DNA of 64,000 nt from Lysobacter silvisoli (GCF_003382365.1 NZ_QTSU01000001.1:310001-374000); one strand, 5' to 3'. Positions 52,784-62,166 are shown, numbered from the stretch's first letter. Numbers and translations: made by a program. Notes: generated by a model from the sequence alone, not told the origin.

Positions 52784-52860
52784 GGAGTGGTAGTTCAGTC
52801 GGTTAGAATGCTGGCCTGTCACGCCGGAGGTCGCGGGTTCGAGTCCCGTCCACTCCGCCA
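52784..52860 (+). tRNA. tRNA-Asp (anticodon GTC), copy 3
   Basis: Identical to copies 1 and 2; followed by a variant of the same terminator. Confidence 0.97.
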
Positions 52861-52867
52861 GTTCTGC

Positions 52868-52901
52868 CTCAAGGGCGCCGGAAACGGCGCCCTTGTTTTT
52901 T
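52868..52901 (+). terminator. terminator after tRNA-Asp copy 3
   Basis: AAGGGCGCC-GGAAAC-GGCGCCCTT with a GTTTTTTG tail. It differs by a few bases from the earlier two, which marks the end of the tandem repeat. Confidence 0.85.
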
Positions 52902-53045
52902 GCCCGTCCGCCGGGCGGGCCGGGCCGGGGCCCCGGCCGGACTGCGACGGCGGTTGGATCGGCGCCCCCGGCGATGCGCGGCCGGCCCGTGCGGGCGGCT
53001 CCAGGCGCGCTAAACTGTCCGGCTCACGACCCACGCGACCCGGAC

Positions 53046-55037
53046 ATGCTGCAGAAACTTCGCGACAAGACTTCGGGCTGGATCGCCACCGCGATTCTCG
53101 GCCTGCTGATCATTCCTTTCGCCTTCGTCGGCATCGAGCAGTACATGGGCCAGCGCACCGATACCTCGGTGGCGCATATCGACGTGCCGCCCTCGTACTG
53201 GCCGTCGGCGCCGTCGTGGTGGCCGGTGTCGATACTGTGGCAGCACGAGAAGATCGAGACCGCCGACTTCCGCGAGCGCTTCGAGCAGGAGCGGCAGCGC
53301 CGCCGCGCGGTGGAAGGCGAGGCCTTCGACGCGCGTGCGTTCGAGAGCGCCGAGAACAAGCGCGCCGTGCTGGACATGCTGATCGATCAGCGCGTGCAGC
53401 AGCTGGCGGCCAAGGGCGAGGGCCTGATGGTCAGCGACGCGCTGATCAAGAAGATGATCGCCGAGGAACCGGCCTTCCAGGTCGACGGCAAGTTCAACCT
53501 GGACCGCTACCGCCTGGCCCTGTCCGGCCAGCAGCCGCCGATGTCGCCGACCCAGTTCCAGGAAGATCTGCGTCGGCGCCAGCAGGAAGTGATGCTGGCG
53601 CGCGCGATCGTGGACAGCGAATTCGTGACTCCGGGCGAGATGGACCGCCTGATCCGGCTGATGAGCGAAACCCGCGACGTGAGCCTGGTCATGCTGCCGG
53701 CGCCGGCCGCGGACACCGCGCCGGTCAGCGAGGCCGACCAGCAGGCCTGGTTCAAGTCGCACGCCTCCAGTTACCGCGCGCCTGAAACGGTGACTCTGGA
53801 ATACGTGGAAGTCAGCGCGGCCAGCGTGCCGCCGCCGGCTCCGGCCAGCGACGACGATCTGCGCAAGCGTTACGAGCTGGAAAAGAGCCGCTTCCAGTCG
53901 CAGGAACAGCGCCTGGCCTCGCACATCCTGGTGCGCGTGGCCGAGGGCGCCGACGCGGCCGCGCAGAAGGCCGCCGAGCAGAAGGCCGCGCAGCTGGCCA
54001 CGCAGGCCAAGGCCGCCGGCGCCGACTTCGCCGCACTGGCCCGCACCAACAGCGACGACACCGGCTCCAAGGCCGGTGGCGGCGATCTGGGCTGGGTGAC
54101 CAAGGGCATGATGGTGGCGCCGTTCGAGCAGGCGCTGTTCGCCGCCCAGCAGGGCGCGATCGTGGGCCCGGTCAAGACCGACTTCGGCTGGCACGTGATC
54201 CAGGTGCGCGAGGTCAAGGCCGGCGCGCAGCAGAGCTTCGAGCAGGCGCGCGAGAGCCTGGCCCGCGAGCAGGCCGAGGCCGACGCCGAGCGCGGCGTCA
54301 ACGACTTCACCAGCCGCCTGGTCGACCTGGTCTACAAGAACCCGACCTCGCTGGCCCCGGCCGCGCGCGAGATGAAGCTGCCGGTGCAGAAGCTGGGTCC
54401 GCTGACCCGCGACGGCGCCCGCAACGGCGCGCAGGGCCTGGCCGCCAACGCCACCCTGCTGCGCGCGGCGTTCTCCGACAGCCTGATCCAGGACGGCACG
54501 GTCAGCGACCCGATCGAGCTGGCCCCCGGCCACAGCGTGCTGATCCGGGTGACCGCGCATACGCCCGAGCGCGCGCAGACCCTGGCCGAAGTGCGCGAGC
54601 AGGTGATCGCCGCGGTGCGCGCCGACCGCTCGGCCAAGGCCGCCGAGAAGGACGCCGAGGCCCTGCTGGCGCGCGTGCGCGGCGGCGAGACCTTGGAGGC
54701 GGTGGCCGCCTCCAAGCAACTGCCGGCGCCCAACGCCATCCCCAACCTGCCGCGCGGCGCGCCGATCCCCGATCCGTCGGTGAGCGAGGCGGTGTTCGCG
54801 GTGCAGCCGCCGGCTGCGGGCAAGGTCTCGCCCGGCAAGGCGGTGCTGCCGGACGGCCGCGCGGTGCTGTTCGCGGTCAGCAAGGTTACCCCGGGCGACC
54901 TGAGCACGGTGCCGCCGCCGCAACGCGAGCAGATGATGCAGCAGCTGGCGCAGTTCAGCGGCGCGGACGATCTCAAGGCCCTGGTGGCCGCGCAGCGCAA
55001 GCGCATGAAGGTGACGGTGATCGATCAGAACCTGTGA
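53046..55037 (+). CDS. ppiD: peptidyl-prolyl cis-trans isomerase D (periplasmic chaperone)
   Basis: The 663-residue protein is anchored by one N-terminal helix (WIATAILGLLIIPFAFVGI), followed by a SurA-like N-terminal chaperone domain (AVLDMLIDQRVQQL), a parvulin domain near residues 290-400 (ASHILVRV; DDTGSKAGGGDLGWVTKGMM; FGWHVIQV), and a second degenerate parvulin-like region. It works at the periplasmic face of the SecYEG exit. ATG 53046 is taken because the membrane helix begins right after it. It is the usual gene after hupB. A strong terminator follows. Confidence 0.95.
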   Translation: MLQKLRDKTSGWIATAILGLLIIPFAFVGIEQYMGQRTDTSVAHIDVPPSYWPSAPSWWPVSILWQHEKIETADFRERFEQERQRRRAVEGEAFDARAFESAENKRAVLDMLIDQRVQQLAAKGEGLMVSDALIKKMIAEEPAFQVDGKFNLDRYRLALSGQQPPMSPTQFQEDLRRRQQEVMLARAIVDSEFVTPGEMDRLIRLMSETRDVSLVMLPAPAADTAPVSEADQQAWFKSHASSYRAPETVTLEYVEVSAASVPPPAPASDDDLRKRYELEKSRFQSQEQRLASHILVRVAEGADAAAQKAAEQKAAQLATQAKAAGADFAALARTNSDDTGSKAGGGDLGWVTKGMMVAPFEQALFAAQQGAIVGPVKTDFGWHVIQVREVKAGAQQSFEQARESLAREQAEADAERGVNDFTSRLVDLVYKNPTSLAPAAREMKLPVQKLGPLTRDGARNGAQGLAANATLLRAAFSDSLIQDGTVSDPIELAPGHSVLIRVTAHTPERAQTLAEVREQVIAAVRADRSAKAAEKDAEALLARVRGGETLEAVAASKQLPAPNAIPNLPRGAPIPDPSVSEAVFAVQPPAAGKVSPGKAVLPDGRAVLFAVSKVTPGDLSTVPPPQREQMMQQLAQFSGADDLKALVAAQRKRMKVTVIDQNL

Positions 55038-55056
55038 TCGGGCGGTTAGCGGAATG

Positions 55057-55086
55057 AAAAGCCCGGCATTCGCCGGGCTTTTTTTA
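55057..55086 (+). terminator. terminator after ppiD
   Basis: AAAAGCCCGGC-ATTC-GCCGGGCTTTTTTT: an 11-base stem with a T tract. Confidence 0.92.
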
Positions 55087-55117
55087 TTGTTGTTTGCGCG
55101 ACGATTGGTTGCCCCGC

Positions 55118-55605
55118 GTGCCCTCACCCCAACCCCTCTCCCGTGAACGGGAGAGGGGCTAAAGCAGCAAGCGGCATCGGATGTATCCCCTCTCCCGCTT
55201 GCGGGAGAGGGCTAGGGTGAGGGGATGAGCGCAGCGAATGCTCTTGATCCTCGCTCGGGCCCCGAACTCGCCGTCCCCATAGAAGACCCGAAGGGCGGCG
55301 CACAGGACGTGCGCCGTTTTTCGCTCGGGCAGGATGCCCGATCGGAAAATCCCGGCGCCCGCTTCGATCTCGCAAGAGAGCTCTGGCGCAGCGTTTTTCT
55401 TTGGTTACTTTCTTTTGACGCTTATCAAAAGAAAGTTACCCGGCCGCTTGCGGACGGAAGCTGTTGCTGTTGCTTCTAAAGCCAAAAGCAAATCCCCCTC
55501 AATCCCCCTTTTACAAAGGGGGAAGACAAGCAAAGCGGGAAGCAAGCGGAACGGGGCCTGCGCAGCAAGTGCGGATTCGCGGTCGCAGCTTACGCAGCTC
55601 CTACC
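55118..55605 (+). repeat. composite intergenic repeat, copy A
   Basis: About 490 bases almost entirely shared with 60673-61175. In order: an imperfect CCTCACCC...GGGTGAGG palindrome with GGGAGAGG hairpins, GAGCGCAGCGAATGCTCTTG, a GGCGGCGCACAGGA/GTGCGCCG hairpin, TTTCTTTTGACGCTTATCAA with a nearby AAAGAAAGT, the AAATCCCCCTCAATCCCCC module, and GGATTCGCGGTCGCAGC. It occupies the ppiD-fabI gap (645 bases) together with two terminators. The short frames in it look like chance. Confidence 0.9.
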
Positions 55606-55631
55606 CCAAGGCAGGGTGCTTACGCGCAAAG

Positions 55632-55664
55632 AAAAAGCCCGGCATCGCGCCGGGCATTTTTTTT
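55632..55664 (-). terminator. terminator after fabI
   Basis: On the minus strand GCCCGGC-GCGAT-GCCGGGC is followed by TTTTTC, 19 bases after the fabI stop. Confidence 0.85.
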
Positions 55665-55682
55665 CACGCAAGCGCGGCGGAC

Positions 55683-56477
55683 TTATTCGCCGTCGATGCC
55701 CGTCATGCCCAGGATGTTGTAGCCCGAGTCCACGTAGGTCACTTCGCCGGTCACGCCCGCGGCCAGGTCCGAGCACAGGAACGCGGCGACGTTGCCGACC
55801 TGCTCGATGGTGACCGTGCGGCGCAGCGGCGCGTTCTCTTCCACGTGGCCCAGGATCTTGCGGAAACCGGCGATGCCGGCCGCAGCCAGGGTCTTGATCG
55901 GGCCGGCTGAGATCGCATTCACGCGCGTGCCTTCCGGGCCCAGGTTGTAGGCCAAGTAACGCACCGTGGCTTCCAGGCTGGCCTTGGCCACGCCCATCAC
56001 GTTGTAGCCGGCCAGCGCGCGCTCGGCACCCAGGTAGCTCAGGGTCAGGATCGAGCCGTTGCGGCCCTGCATCTGCGGGCGCGCGGCCTTGGCCATGGCG
56101 GCCAGCGAATAGGCCGAGATGTCGTGGGCGATGCCGAAGTTCTCGCGGGTCAGGCCGTCCAGGAACTGGCCGGCGATGGCCTCGCGCGGGGCGTAGGCGA
56201 TGGCGTGGACCAGGATGTCGAAGCCGTCGCTCCAGTGCTTGCCCAACTCGTCGAAGCAGGCCGCGATCTGCTCGTCGCTGGTCACGTCCAGCGGGATCAC
56301 GATGTCGCTGCCGTACTCCGCGGCGGCCTTTTCCACGCGGGTCTTGAGCTTGTCGTTCTGGTAGGTGAACGCCAGCTGCGCGCCTTCGCGGTGCATGGCC
56401 TCGGCGATGCCGCTGGCGATCGAGCGCTCGCTGGCGATGCCGGTGATCAATGCGCGCTTGCCTTGCAGGAAACCCAT
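55683..56477 (-). CDS. fabI: enoyl-[acyl-carrier-protein] reductase (NADH)
   Basis: The 264-residue SDR enzyme has the FabI cofactor loop [16 protein letters not shown], the HAIAYAP motif, and the catalytic Tyr-x6-Lys in YNVMGVAK, with [14 protein letters not shown] before it. It performs the last step of fatty-acid elongation and is the target of triclosan-like inhibitors. ATG 56477 follows AGGAG at a good distance. It is on the minus strand below mltD, with a 128-base gap, and has its own terminator. Confidence 0.97.
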   Translation of the reverse strand: MGFLQGKRALITGIASERSIASGIAEAMHREGAQLAFTYQNDKLKTRVEKAAAEYGSDIVIPLDVTSDEQIAACFDELGKHWSDGFDILVHAIAYAPREAIAGQFLDGLTRENFGIAHDISAYSLAAMAKAARPQMQGRNGSILTLSYLGAERALAGYNVMGVAKASLEATVRYLAYNLGPEGTRVNAISAGPIKTLAAAGIAGFRKILGHVEENAPLRRTVTIEQVGNVAAFLCSDLAAGVTGEVTYVDSGYNILGMTGIDGE

Positions 56478-56605
56478 GTGCACTCCTAGAACTTGCGGTG
56501 GAGGCGGCCGTTCGGGCCGCGGTTCGGAACCGCCCGGCCGATGCGCGGCCGAGCAAAGACTCTAGTGTACCCGCGTGGCCGCAGTGGACGATCCGGTACG
56601 GACGC

Positions 56606-57811
56606 TCACGGCGCCACGGCCGGGGCGTCGATGAGCAAGGCCTGGCCGGGCTTGAGCACGGCGTTGGCGGCCAGGCCGTTGCGCTGCAGCAGGTCGGCCA
56701 CGCGCACGCCGTAGCGGCGGGCGATGGTCCAGGCGTTGTCGCCGCGCGCCACCGTGTGGCGGCGCGGTTCGGCGCCGGCGGCGGTGGCCGCGCTGGCGTC
56801 GCCGGAGGTAGTGACGGCGGCGGCCGCCCCTGCGGCCGAATCCAGCGGTGCGGCCGCGACGGCGGTGGTCTCCGTGGCGCCGCCATCGACCGCACCCACG
56901 GCCGTGGCCGGCAGGCCGAGCACGGGCGCGCGCGCGCCGCCCGCGCGGCCGATGCGGCCGCCGGCGAACACCGGGTTCAGGCGCTGCAGCTGGGCCGCGT
57001 CGTGGCCGCTGCGGCGCGACCAGGCAGCCAGGTCGGCGACGTCGTCGGGCACGGTCACCGCCTGTAGCCGCGGCACCGGACGGTCCAGCGCGCGCAGCCA
57101 TTCCTCGCGGTCGTCGGCCTGCTCCATCAGGCAGGACAGCGCGTGCAGCTTGCGCACGTAGGCCTGGGTGATGTCGGACAACCCGGGCAGCTGCTCGGGC
57201 TTGGCGTTGCGCGCGGTCTGGCCGCTGCGCTTGAGCGCGCCCAGAATGCGGTACTCGCCGGCGTTGTAGGCCATGACCGTCAGGCGCCAGTCGCCGGCGA
57301 ACATGCCGTGCAGGGTTTTCAGGTAGCGCACCGCGGCCTGGGTGGAGTCCACCGGCGACAGGCGGCCGTCGTAGCCCTCGCGGATCGGCACGCGGTGGTT
57401 GCGTGCGGTCAGCGCGATCATCTGCCACAGCCCGGCCGGGCCGGCGGAACTGCGCGCGCCGGGCTTGTAGCCGCTTTCGACGAAGGGAATCAGCGCGTAT
57501 TCGGTGGGCAGGTGCGCCTCGCGCAGCGCGTCGACCACGTAGCCGAACAAGGGCAGGGTGTCGTCGCCGTGCGTGGCCAGGCGCTTGGGCGCGGTGGCGA
57601 AGTGCTGGCGCCAGCGCGTGCTGACGCCGGCCTCGCAGGTGGGATCGGCCAGGCCTTCGCGGAAGCGCTCGTAGATCTCGCGGCCGTTGCGGCTGGCCGT
57701 GGGCACGGCGGCCTGCGCCGGCGCGGCGGCGGGGTCGGGCGCGGTCTGCGCGAACGCGGGCGCGGCCAGCGCCGCGAACAGGGCGCAGGCGGACAGGGTC
57801 GCGCGCCTCAT
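56606..57811 (-). CDS. mltD: membrane-bound lytic murein transglycosylase D-like, LysM
   Basis: The 401-residue protein has a signal peptide ([22 protein letters not shown]), a GH23-like lytic transglycosylase domain with catalytic Glu in PFVESGYKP, followed by [11 protein letters not shown] and MAYNAGEYR, an Ala-rich linker, and one LysM domain at the end ([36 protein letters not shown]). It cuts peptidoglycan glycan strands. The ATG overlaps the gloB stop (ATGA). The gloB-mltD pairing is also the order in E. coli. E. coli MltD has more LysM repeats and a lipobox; neither is seen here. Confidence 0.9.
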   Translation of the reverse strand: MRRATLSACALFAALAAPAFAQTAPDPAAAPAQAAVPTASRNGREIYERFREGLADPTCEAGVSTRWRQHFATAPKRLATHGDDTLPLFGYVVDALREAHLPTEYALIPFVESGYKPGARSSAGPAGLWQMIALTARNHRVPIREGYDGRLSPVDSTQAAVRYLKTLHGMFAGDWRLTVMAYNAGEYRILGALKRSGQTARNAKPEQLPGLSDITQAYVRKLHALSCLMEQADDREEWLRALDRPVPRLQAVTVPDDVADLAAWSRRSGHDAAQLQRLNPVFAGGRIGRAGGARAPVLGLPATAVGAVDGGATETTAVAAAPLDSAAGAAAAVTTSGDASAATAAGAEPRRHTVARGDNAWTIARRYGVRVADLLQRNGLAANAVLKPGQALLIDAPAVAP

Positions 57812-58587
57812 GCCTGGAACCCGTCCTTCCAGCGCCGTAGCTCGGCGAAGGCTTCCACGTCGTCCTCCGGCTCGCGGCGCAGGCGCGCGCGCAGGGCCGC
57901 GCGCACGCCCGGCTGGGCCACGCGCAGGAAGGGGTTGGCCGCGAGTTCGTCGGCGAGGGTGCTGGGCAGGGTCGGACGTCCGGCGTTGCGCATGGCCTGG
58001 GCTTCCTCGATGCGGCGCAGCAGCGCCGGGTTGGTCGGTTCCACCGCGCGCGCGAAGGCGGCGTTGGACAAGGTGTATTCGTGGCCGCAGCACAGGCGGG
58101 TGTCGCCGGGCAGGGCGGCCAGGCGCGACAGGGAGCCGTGCATCTGCGCCGGCGTGCCCTCGAACAGGCGGCCGCAGCCCAGGCTGAACAAGGTATCGCC
58201 GCTGAACAGCAGGCCGTGGCCGCCCACATCCTGCAGGTAATAGGCGATATGGCTCAGGGTATGGCCGGGCACGGCCAGCACCTGCGCGCTCCAGCCGGCC
58301 ACGCGTACCCGCACGCCGTCGCCCACGCGCGCGGTGGCGGCGCCGATGCGCTCGTCGTTGGGGGCGAACACCGGCAGGCCCGGGTAGCGCTCCAGGATCG
58401 CGGCCACGCCGCCGATGTGGTCGTTGTGGTGGTGGGTCAGCAGGATGCCGGTCGGCCGCAGGCCGTGCGCGGCCGCGGCCAGCACCGGCGCGGCGTCGCC
58501 GGGATCGACGATCAGCGCCGCCTCGTCGTCGGCCGAGAGCGCCCAGATGTAGTTGTCGTTGAGGGCGGGCAGGGCCAGCAATCGCAT
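57808..58587 (-). CDS. gloB: hydroxyacylglutathione hydrolase (glyoxalase II)
   Basis: The 259-residue metallo-beta-lactamase-fold enzyme has the metal motif [10 protein letters not shown], then [30 protein letters not shown] and the C-terminal [14 protein letters not shown] with the substrate residues. It cleaves S-lactoylglutathione to lactate and glutathione in methylglyoxal detoxification. ATG 58587 follows AGGAG. It is divergent from the methyltransferase gene (110 bases apart) and overlaps mltD. The C-terminal domain is complete. Confidence 0.96.
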   Translation of the reverse strand: MRLLALPALNDNYIWALSADDEAALIVDPGDAAPVLAAAAHGLRPTGILLTHHHNDHIGGVAAILERYPGLPVFAPNDERIGAATARVGDGVRVRVAGWSAQVLAVPGHTLSHIAYYLQDVGGHGLLFSGDTLFSLGCGRLFEGTPAQMHGSLSRLAALPGDTRLCCGHEYTLSNAAFARAVEPTNPALLRRIEEAQAMRNAGRPTLPSTLADELAANPFLRVAQPGVRAALRARLRREPEDDVEAFAELRRWKDGFQA

Positions 58588-58696
58588 GGTTCGCTCCTGG
58601 GCGGCGGCCGCGCCCACCCGGCTGAACAGGCCGCGCCGCGGTGTGGGTGGGACCGCGGCGTCCAACGGTGTTGTATCGGCGGCATGTTCCGACAGA

Positions 58697-59401
58697 ATGG
58701 CGACCATGCCCGCCCTCTCCACCGGCCGTCAACCCGACGCCGCCCTCGCCTGGTTCGGCGGGGTGGCCGGCCAGGGTCTGCTCGACGTGGAGCAGGCCGC
58801 AATGGCGCGGGTGCTGGCCGGCTGCCCGGCGCTGCCCTGGGCCTGGATCGGGGTGGACGCGACCTCGCCGCCGGCCGGCGCGCGCGGGGTGCGCCTGCGC
58901 CGCGCCGGCGCGGGCTTCGACGGCGCCTTCCGCAGCGTGCTGCCGCTGCCGCTGGCCAGCGAGGCGCTGGGCGCGGTGCTGCTGCAGCACGTGCTCGACG
59001 ACGGCGTGGACCCGCTGCCGCTGCTGGACGAATGCGCGCGCGTGCTCGCGCCTGGCGGCACCCTGTGGGTGGCCGCGCTGAATCCCTGGAGCCCGTACCG
59101 CGCGCGCTGGGCGCGCACCGGCCTGCAGGCCCATACCACCGGCGACTGGCAGGGGATGCTGCGCGGCGCCGGCTTCGCCAGCGATTCGGTGAGCCTGCAG
59201 TGGCTGGGCCCGCTGTGGCGGCCCGCGCACGGCGCGGTGGGCATAGGCGCGGCCGACCGCCTGCGCGCAGGCATCGCCATGACCGTGTCCAAGCGCGTGC
59301 ACGCGCTGGTGCCGCCGGCGCGGCTGCGCAACCTGCGTTGGCAGGCCGGTGGCGCCTTGGCCGGACCCAATCTGCGCCGTTCCGCGTCGCAGCGGCGATA
59401 A
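58697..59401 (+). CDS. methyltransferase-like protein (YafS-like position)
   Basis: The 234-residue protein lies between divergent gloB and rnhA, the place of yafS in E. coli. The C-terminal half of a class I methyltransferase is clear ([40 protein letters not shown]), but the usual glycine-rich motif I near the N-terminus is replaced by [17 protein letters not shown] binding may therefore be altered or lost. ATG 58697 or ATG 58706 can start. The last base of its TAA is the first of the rnhA ATG (TAATG), so rnhA translation is coupled to it. Confidence 0.8.
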   Translation: MATMPALSTGRQPDAALAWFGGVAGQGLLDVEQAAMARVLAGCPALPWAWIGVDATSPPAGARGVRLRRAGAGFDGAFRSVLPLPLASEALGAVLLQHVLDDGVDPLPLLDECARVLAPGGTLWVAALNPWSPYRARWARTGLQAHTTGDWQGMLRGAGFASDSVSLQWLGPLWRPAHGAVGIGAADRLRAGIAMTVSKRVHALVPPARLRNLRWQAGGALAGPNLRRSASQRR

Positions 59402-59901
59402 TGCGCGGCCCTCCCACAGGACCGCAGGCTTTGCACGATTCCGTACCGGCGAGCGACGCCAAGACCGTCGAAATCCACACCGATGGCGCCTGCCTCGGCA
59501 ATCCCGGGCCCGGCGGCTGGGCGGCCCTGCTGCGTTACAAGGGGCACGAACGCGAACTGGCCGGCGGCGAGCCGGACACCACCAATAACCGCATGGAGCT
59601 GATGGGCGCGATCATGGCCCTGGAAATGCTCAGCGAGCCCTGCCAGGTGGTGCTGCACACCGACTCGCAGTACGTGCGCCAGGGCATCACCACCTGGATC
59701 GGCAACTGGGTGCGGCGCGGCTGGAAGACCGCCGGCGGCGACCCGGTCAAGAACCGCGACCTGTGGGAGCGCCTGCACGCGGCCAGCCTGCGCCACAAGA
59801 TCGATTGGCGCTGGGTCAAGGGCCACTCCGGCGATCCGGGCAACGAACGCGTGGACCAGCTGGCCCGGGTGCAGGCCCAGCATCAGCGCGCCGCGCGCTG
59901 A
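59401..59901 (+). CDS. rnhA: ribonuclease HI
   Basis: The protein (166 residues from ATG 59401) has all catalytic residues of RNase HI with the E. coli spacing: Asp28 (HTDGACLGN), Glu66 (NNRMELMG), Asp88 (HTDSQYV), His142 (KGHSGD) and Asp152 (NERVDQLA). It removes RNA from RNA-DNA hybrids. The usual length is about 155; a TTG at 59431 would give 156 residues, but ATG 59401 sits in a TAATG overlap with the upstream gene. Both starts keep the enzyme complete. dnaQ follows on the same strand 31 bases later. Confidence 0.95.
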   Translation: MRGPPTGPQALHDSVPASDAKTVEIHTDGACLGNPGPGGWAALLRYKGHERELAGGEPDTTNNRMELMGAIMALEMLSEPCQVVLHTDSQYVRQGITTWIGNWVRRGWKTAGGDPVKNRDLWERLHAASLRHKIDWRWVKGHSGDPGNERVDQLARVQAQHQRAAR

Positions 59902-59932
59902 TCGGTCCGCAGCGAACTGGCAGAATCGCCCC

Positions 59933-60652
59933 ATGCGTCAAGTCATCCTGGATACCGAAACCACCGGCCTGAGCTGGGAGCGCGGCAACCGCGTGGTCGA
60001 AATCGGCTGCGTGGAGTTCGTCGAGCGCCGCCCCACCGGCCGCACCTTCCATGTCTATCTCAACCCCGAACGCGAGTTCGAGGCCGGGGCGCAGGAGGTC
60101 ACCGGCCTGACCCTGGAGTTCCTGGCCGACAAGCCCAAGTTCGCCGACGTGGTCGACGAGTTCCTGGCCTTCGTCGACGGAGCCGAGTTGGTGATCCACA
60201 ACGCCGCCTTCGACGTGGGCTTCCTCAACAACGAACTGTCGATGTGCGGACCGCAGTACGGCAAGCTCGGCGACCGCTGCAACATCGAAGACTCGCTGCT
60301 GCTCGCTCGCCAGCGCTATCCCGGCCAGCGCAATTCGCTGGACGCGCTGTGCAAGCGCCTGGGCGTGGACAACGCGCATCGCCAACTGCACGGCGCCTTG
60401 CTCGACGCCCAGTTGCTGGCCGAGGTCTACATCGGTCTGACCTCGGGCCAGGACGATTTGGGCTTCGGCCAGGCCGACGATGGGGCGGGGCAGGCGGCGG
60501 TCGCGCAGTTCGCGCTGGACGCGAGCGCGCCACGCCCGCGCGTGCAGGTGAGCGCGGAGGAGTTTGCGGCGCACGAGGCGCGGCTGGAGAAGCTGCGCAA
60601 GAAGGGCAAGTGCTTGTGGGATGCGCTGGAGGCGCCGGCGACGGTGCAGTAG
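59933..60652 (+). CDS. dnaQ: DNA polymerase III epsilon subunit (proofreading)
   Basis: The 239-residue exonuclease has ExoI LDTETTGL, ExoII HNAAFDVGFLNNEL, and ExoIII HRQLHGALLDAQLLAEVY, giving the DEDDh catalytic set. It proofreads for the replicative polymerase. The C-terminus (residues 200-239) is the helix that contacts the alpha subunit. Here it runs in the same direction as rnhA, whereas in E. coli rnhA and dnaQ are divergent; gene adjacency is kept but the promoter arrangement differs. A composite repeat follows. Confidence 0.96.
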   Translation: MRQVILDTETTGLSWERGNRVVEIGCVEFVERRPTGRTFHVYLNPEREFEAGAQEVTGLTLEFLADKPKFADVVDEFLAFVDGAELVIHNAAFDVGFLNNELSMCGPQYGKLGDRCNIEDSLLLARQRYPGQRNSLDALCKRLGVDNAHRQLHGALLDAQLLAEVYIGLTSGQDDLGFGQADDGAGQAAVAQFALDASAPRPRVQVSAEEFAAHEARLEKLRKKGKCLWDALEAPATVQ

Positions 60653-60672
60653 CGCGGTCGGTCCGGATTCGC

Positions 60673-61175
60673 GTGCCCTCACCCCAACCCCTCTTCCGTG
60701 AACGGGAGAGGGGCTAAAGCAACAGCGGCGGCTCTGTCCCCTCTCCCGCTTGCGGGAGAGGGTTAGGGTGAGGGGGTGAGCGCAGCGAATGCTCTTGATC
60801 CTCGCTCGGGCCCCGAACTCGCAGGACCAATAGAAGACCCGAAGAGCCTGCCCCCGCGAAGGCGGGGGGCGGCGCACAGGAGGTGCGCCGTTTTTCGCTG
60901 GCACAGGGATGTGCCATCGAAAAATCCCCGCGCGCGCATCGCTCTCGCAGGGGAGCTCTGGACAAGCGTTTTTCTTTGGTTACTTTCTTTTGACGCTTAT
61001 CAAAAGAAAGTGACCCGGCCGCTTGCGGACGGAAGCTGTTGCTGTTGCTTAAGAGCAAAAGCAAATCCCCCTCAATCCCCCTTTGTTAAAGGGGGAAGAC
61101 AAGCAAAGGGCGAAGCAGAAGACTGGACCTGCGCCGTAGGTGCGGATTCGCGGTCGCAGCTTGCGCTGCTCCTAC
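60673..61175 (+). repeat. composite intergenic repeat, copy B
   Basis: About 500 bases matching 55118-55605 in the same orientation, with small insertions (for example the extra AGCCTGCCCCCGCGAAGGCG near 60845). With copy A it brackets fabI, mltD, gloB, the methyltransferase, rnhA and dnaQ. A further short unit, GCGATTCGCGGTCGCGGC, is at about 61204-61221. It fills the 600-base gap between dnaQ and the PP2C gene. Confidence 0.9.
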
Positions 61176-61253
61176 AGGGGCCGGCGTGGTTTTCGTCGTA
61201 TGCGCGATTCGCGGTCGCGGCTCACGCCGCCCCTACCCTAAAGCGGGCACCGC

Positions 61254-61958
61254 TCAGTGGCTGCGCACCAGGATCACGGTGACGTTGTCCGAGCCGCCGC
61301 CGTCCAGCGCGGCCGCGACCAGGCTGTCCACGCATTCCTGCGCGCTGCAGTCGTTGTGCGCGAGCACGCGGGCGATGCTGCGGTCGTCCACTTCCTCGGT
61401 GAGTCCGTCGCTGCACAGCAGCAGCTGCATGCCCGGGCGCAGTTCGCCGGTCATGGTCTCGACGTTCAAGTTGCGCGGATCGGTAACCCCCAGCGCCTGG
61501 GTGACCACGTTGCGGTGCGGGTGGCTGCGCGCCTGCTCGTGGGTGATCGCGCCGTTGGCGATCAGCTCCTGCACGTAACTATGGTCCTGCGATAACTGCG
61601 CCAGCTGGCCGTCGCGCCACAGGTAGACCCGGCTGTCGCCGACCCAGGCCACTTCGAAGCGGCTGCCGTTGACGCGCGCGGCCACCACCGTGGTGCCCAT
61701 GGGCAGGGCGTCGTTGCGGCGGCGCGAGGTGCGGATGATCTCCTCGTCGGCGATGCGGATGGCCTGGGCCAGCGGCGTGCCGTCGCGCACTTCGCGCACG
61801 ATGGTCTCGCGCGCCAGCGCGCTGGCGACCTCGCCGTACTCGTGACCGCCCATCCCGTCGGCGACCAGCCAGAGCCCGAGCTCGCTGTCACCGTAATAGG
61901 TGTCTTCGTTCAGTTCGCGGCGCAGGCCGACATGCGTCAGGTGTCCGAATTCGATCAT
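61254..61958 (-). CDS. PP2C-family serine/threonine phosphatase (Stp1-like)
   Basis: The 234-residue cytoplasmic phosphatase has the PPM metal-binding signature: RRELNEDTYYG, VADGMGGHEYGEVAS, VGDSRVYLWRDG, LCSDGLTEEVDD and GGGSDNVTVILV. It removes phosphate from Ser/Thr. ATG 61958 gives the normal start; the reading upstream to 62117 adds 53 residues without family match. Such phosphatases often pair with a Hanks-type kinase in type VI secretion or division gene sets, but none is adjacent here. Confidence 0.92.
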   Translation of the reverse strand: MIEFGHLTHVGLRRELNEDTYYGDSELGLWLVADGMGGHEYGEVASALARETIVREVRDGTPLAQAIRIADEEIIRTSRRRNDALPMGTTVVAARVNGSRFEVAWVGDSRVYLWRDGQLAQLSQDHSYVQELIANGAITHEQARSHPHRNVVTQALGVTDPRNLNVETMTGELRPGMQLLLCSDGLTEEVDDRSIARVLAHNDCSAQECVDSLVAAALDGGGSDNVTVILVRSH

Positions 61959-62166
61959 GAGTCGGTCATACCGGTCGCGTAGTCGGGGCTCTTCGGGTAG
62001 GTATACGGAATCTTCGGCGGCCAGCGGCCGCGCGGCAAGCGCGGTCGCGGACCCTGCCGGCCATGATCGACGTTGCGCGAACGCAACATGACCGGCCGGT
62101 CGCGCATCATCTCGCAAAAGACGTGCCGTGCAACACGTTTCAGCGCCGTTTCATGACGTTGCGGCG

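Larger units (their letters stand above)
52424..52860 (+). repeat. tandem 180-bp repeat carrying tRNA-Asp and its terminator
   Basis: Two whole units (52424-52603, 52604-52783) plus the tRNA part of a third (52784-52860) repeat with a period of exactly 180 bases. Each unit has a tRNA-Asp, a hairpin with a T tract, and a conserved spacer ending GGTTTCAAAAGC. After the third tRNA the sequence differs. Confidence 0.95.

Noticed and set aside
52415-52860. Possible CRISPR-like or coding repeat
   Set aside because: The repeats are whole tRNA-Asp genes with terminators, with 180-base period; no short repeat-spacer pattern. Frames through them (protein-like WTGLEPATSGVTG) are tRNA read as protein.
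55225-55479. 84-residue frame annotated-looking hypothetical gene
   Set aside because: It lies wholly in the composite intergenic repeat and has no ribosome site or family; listed only as a low-interest test.
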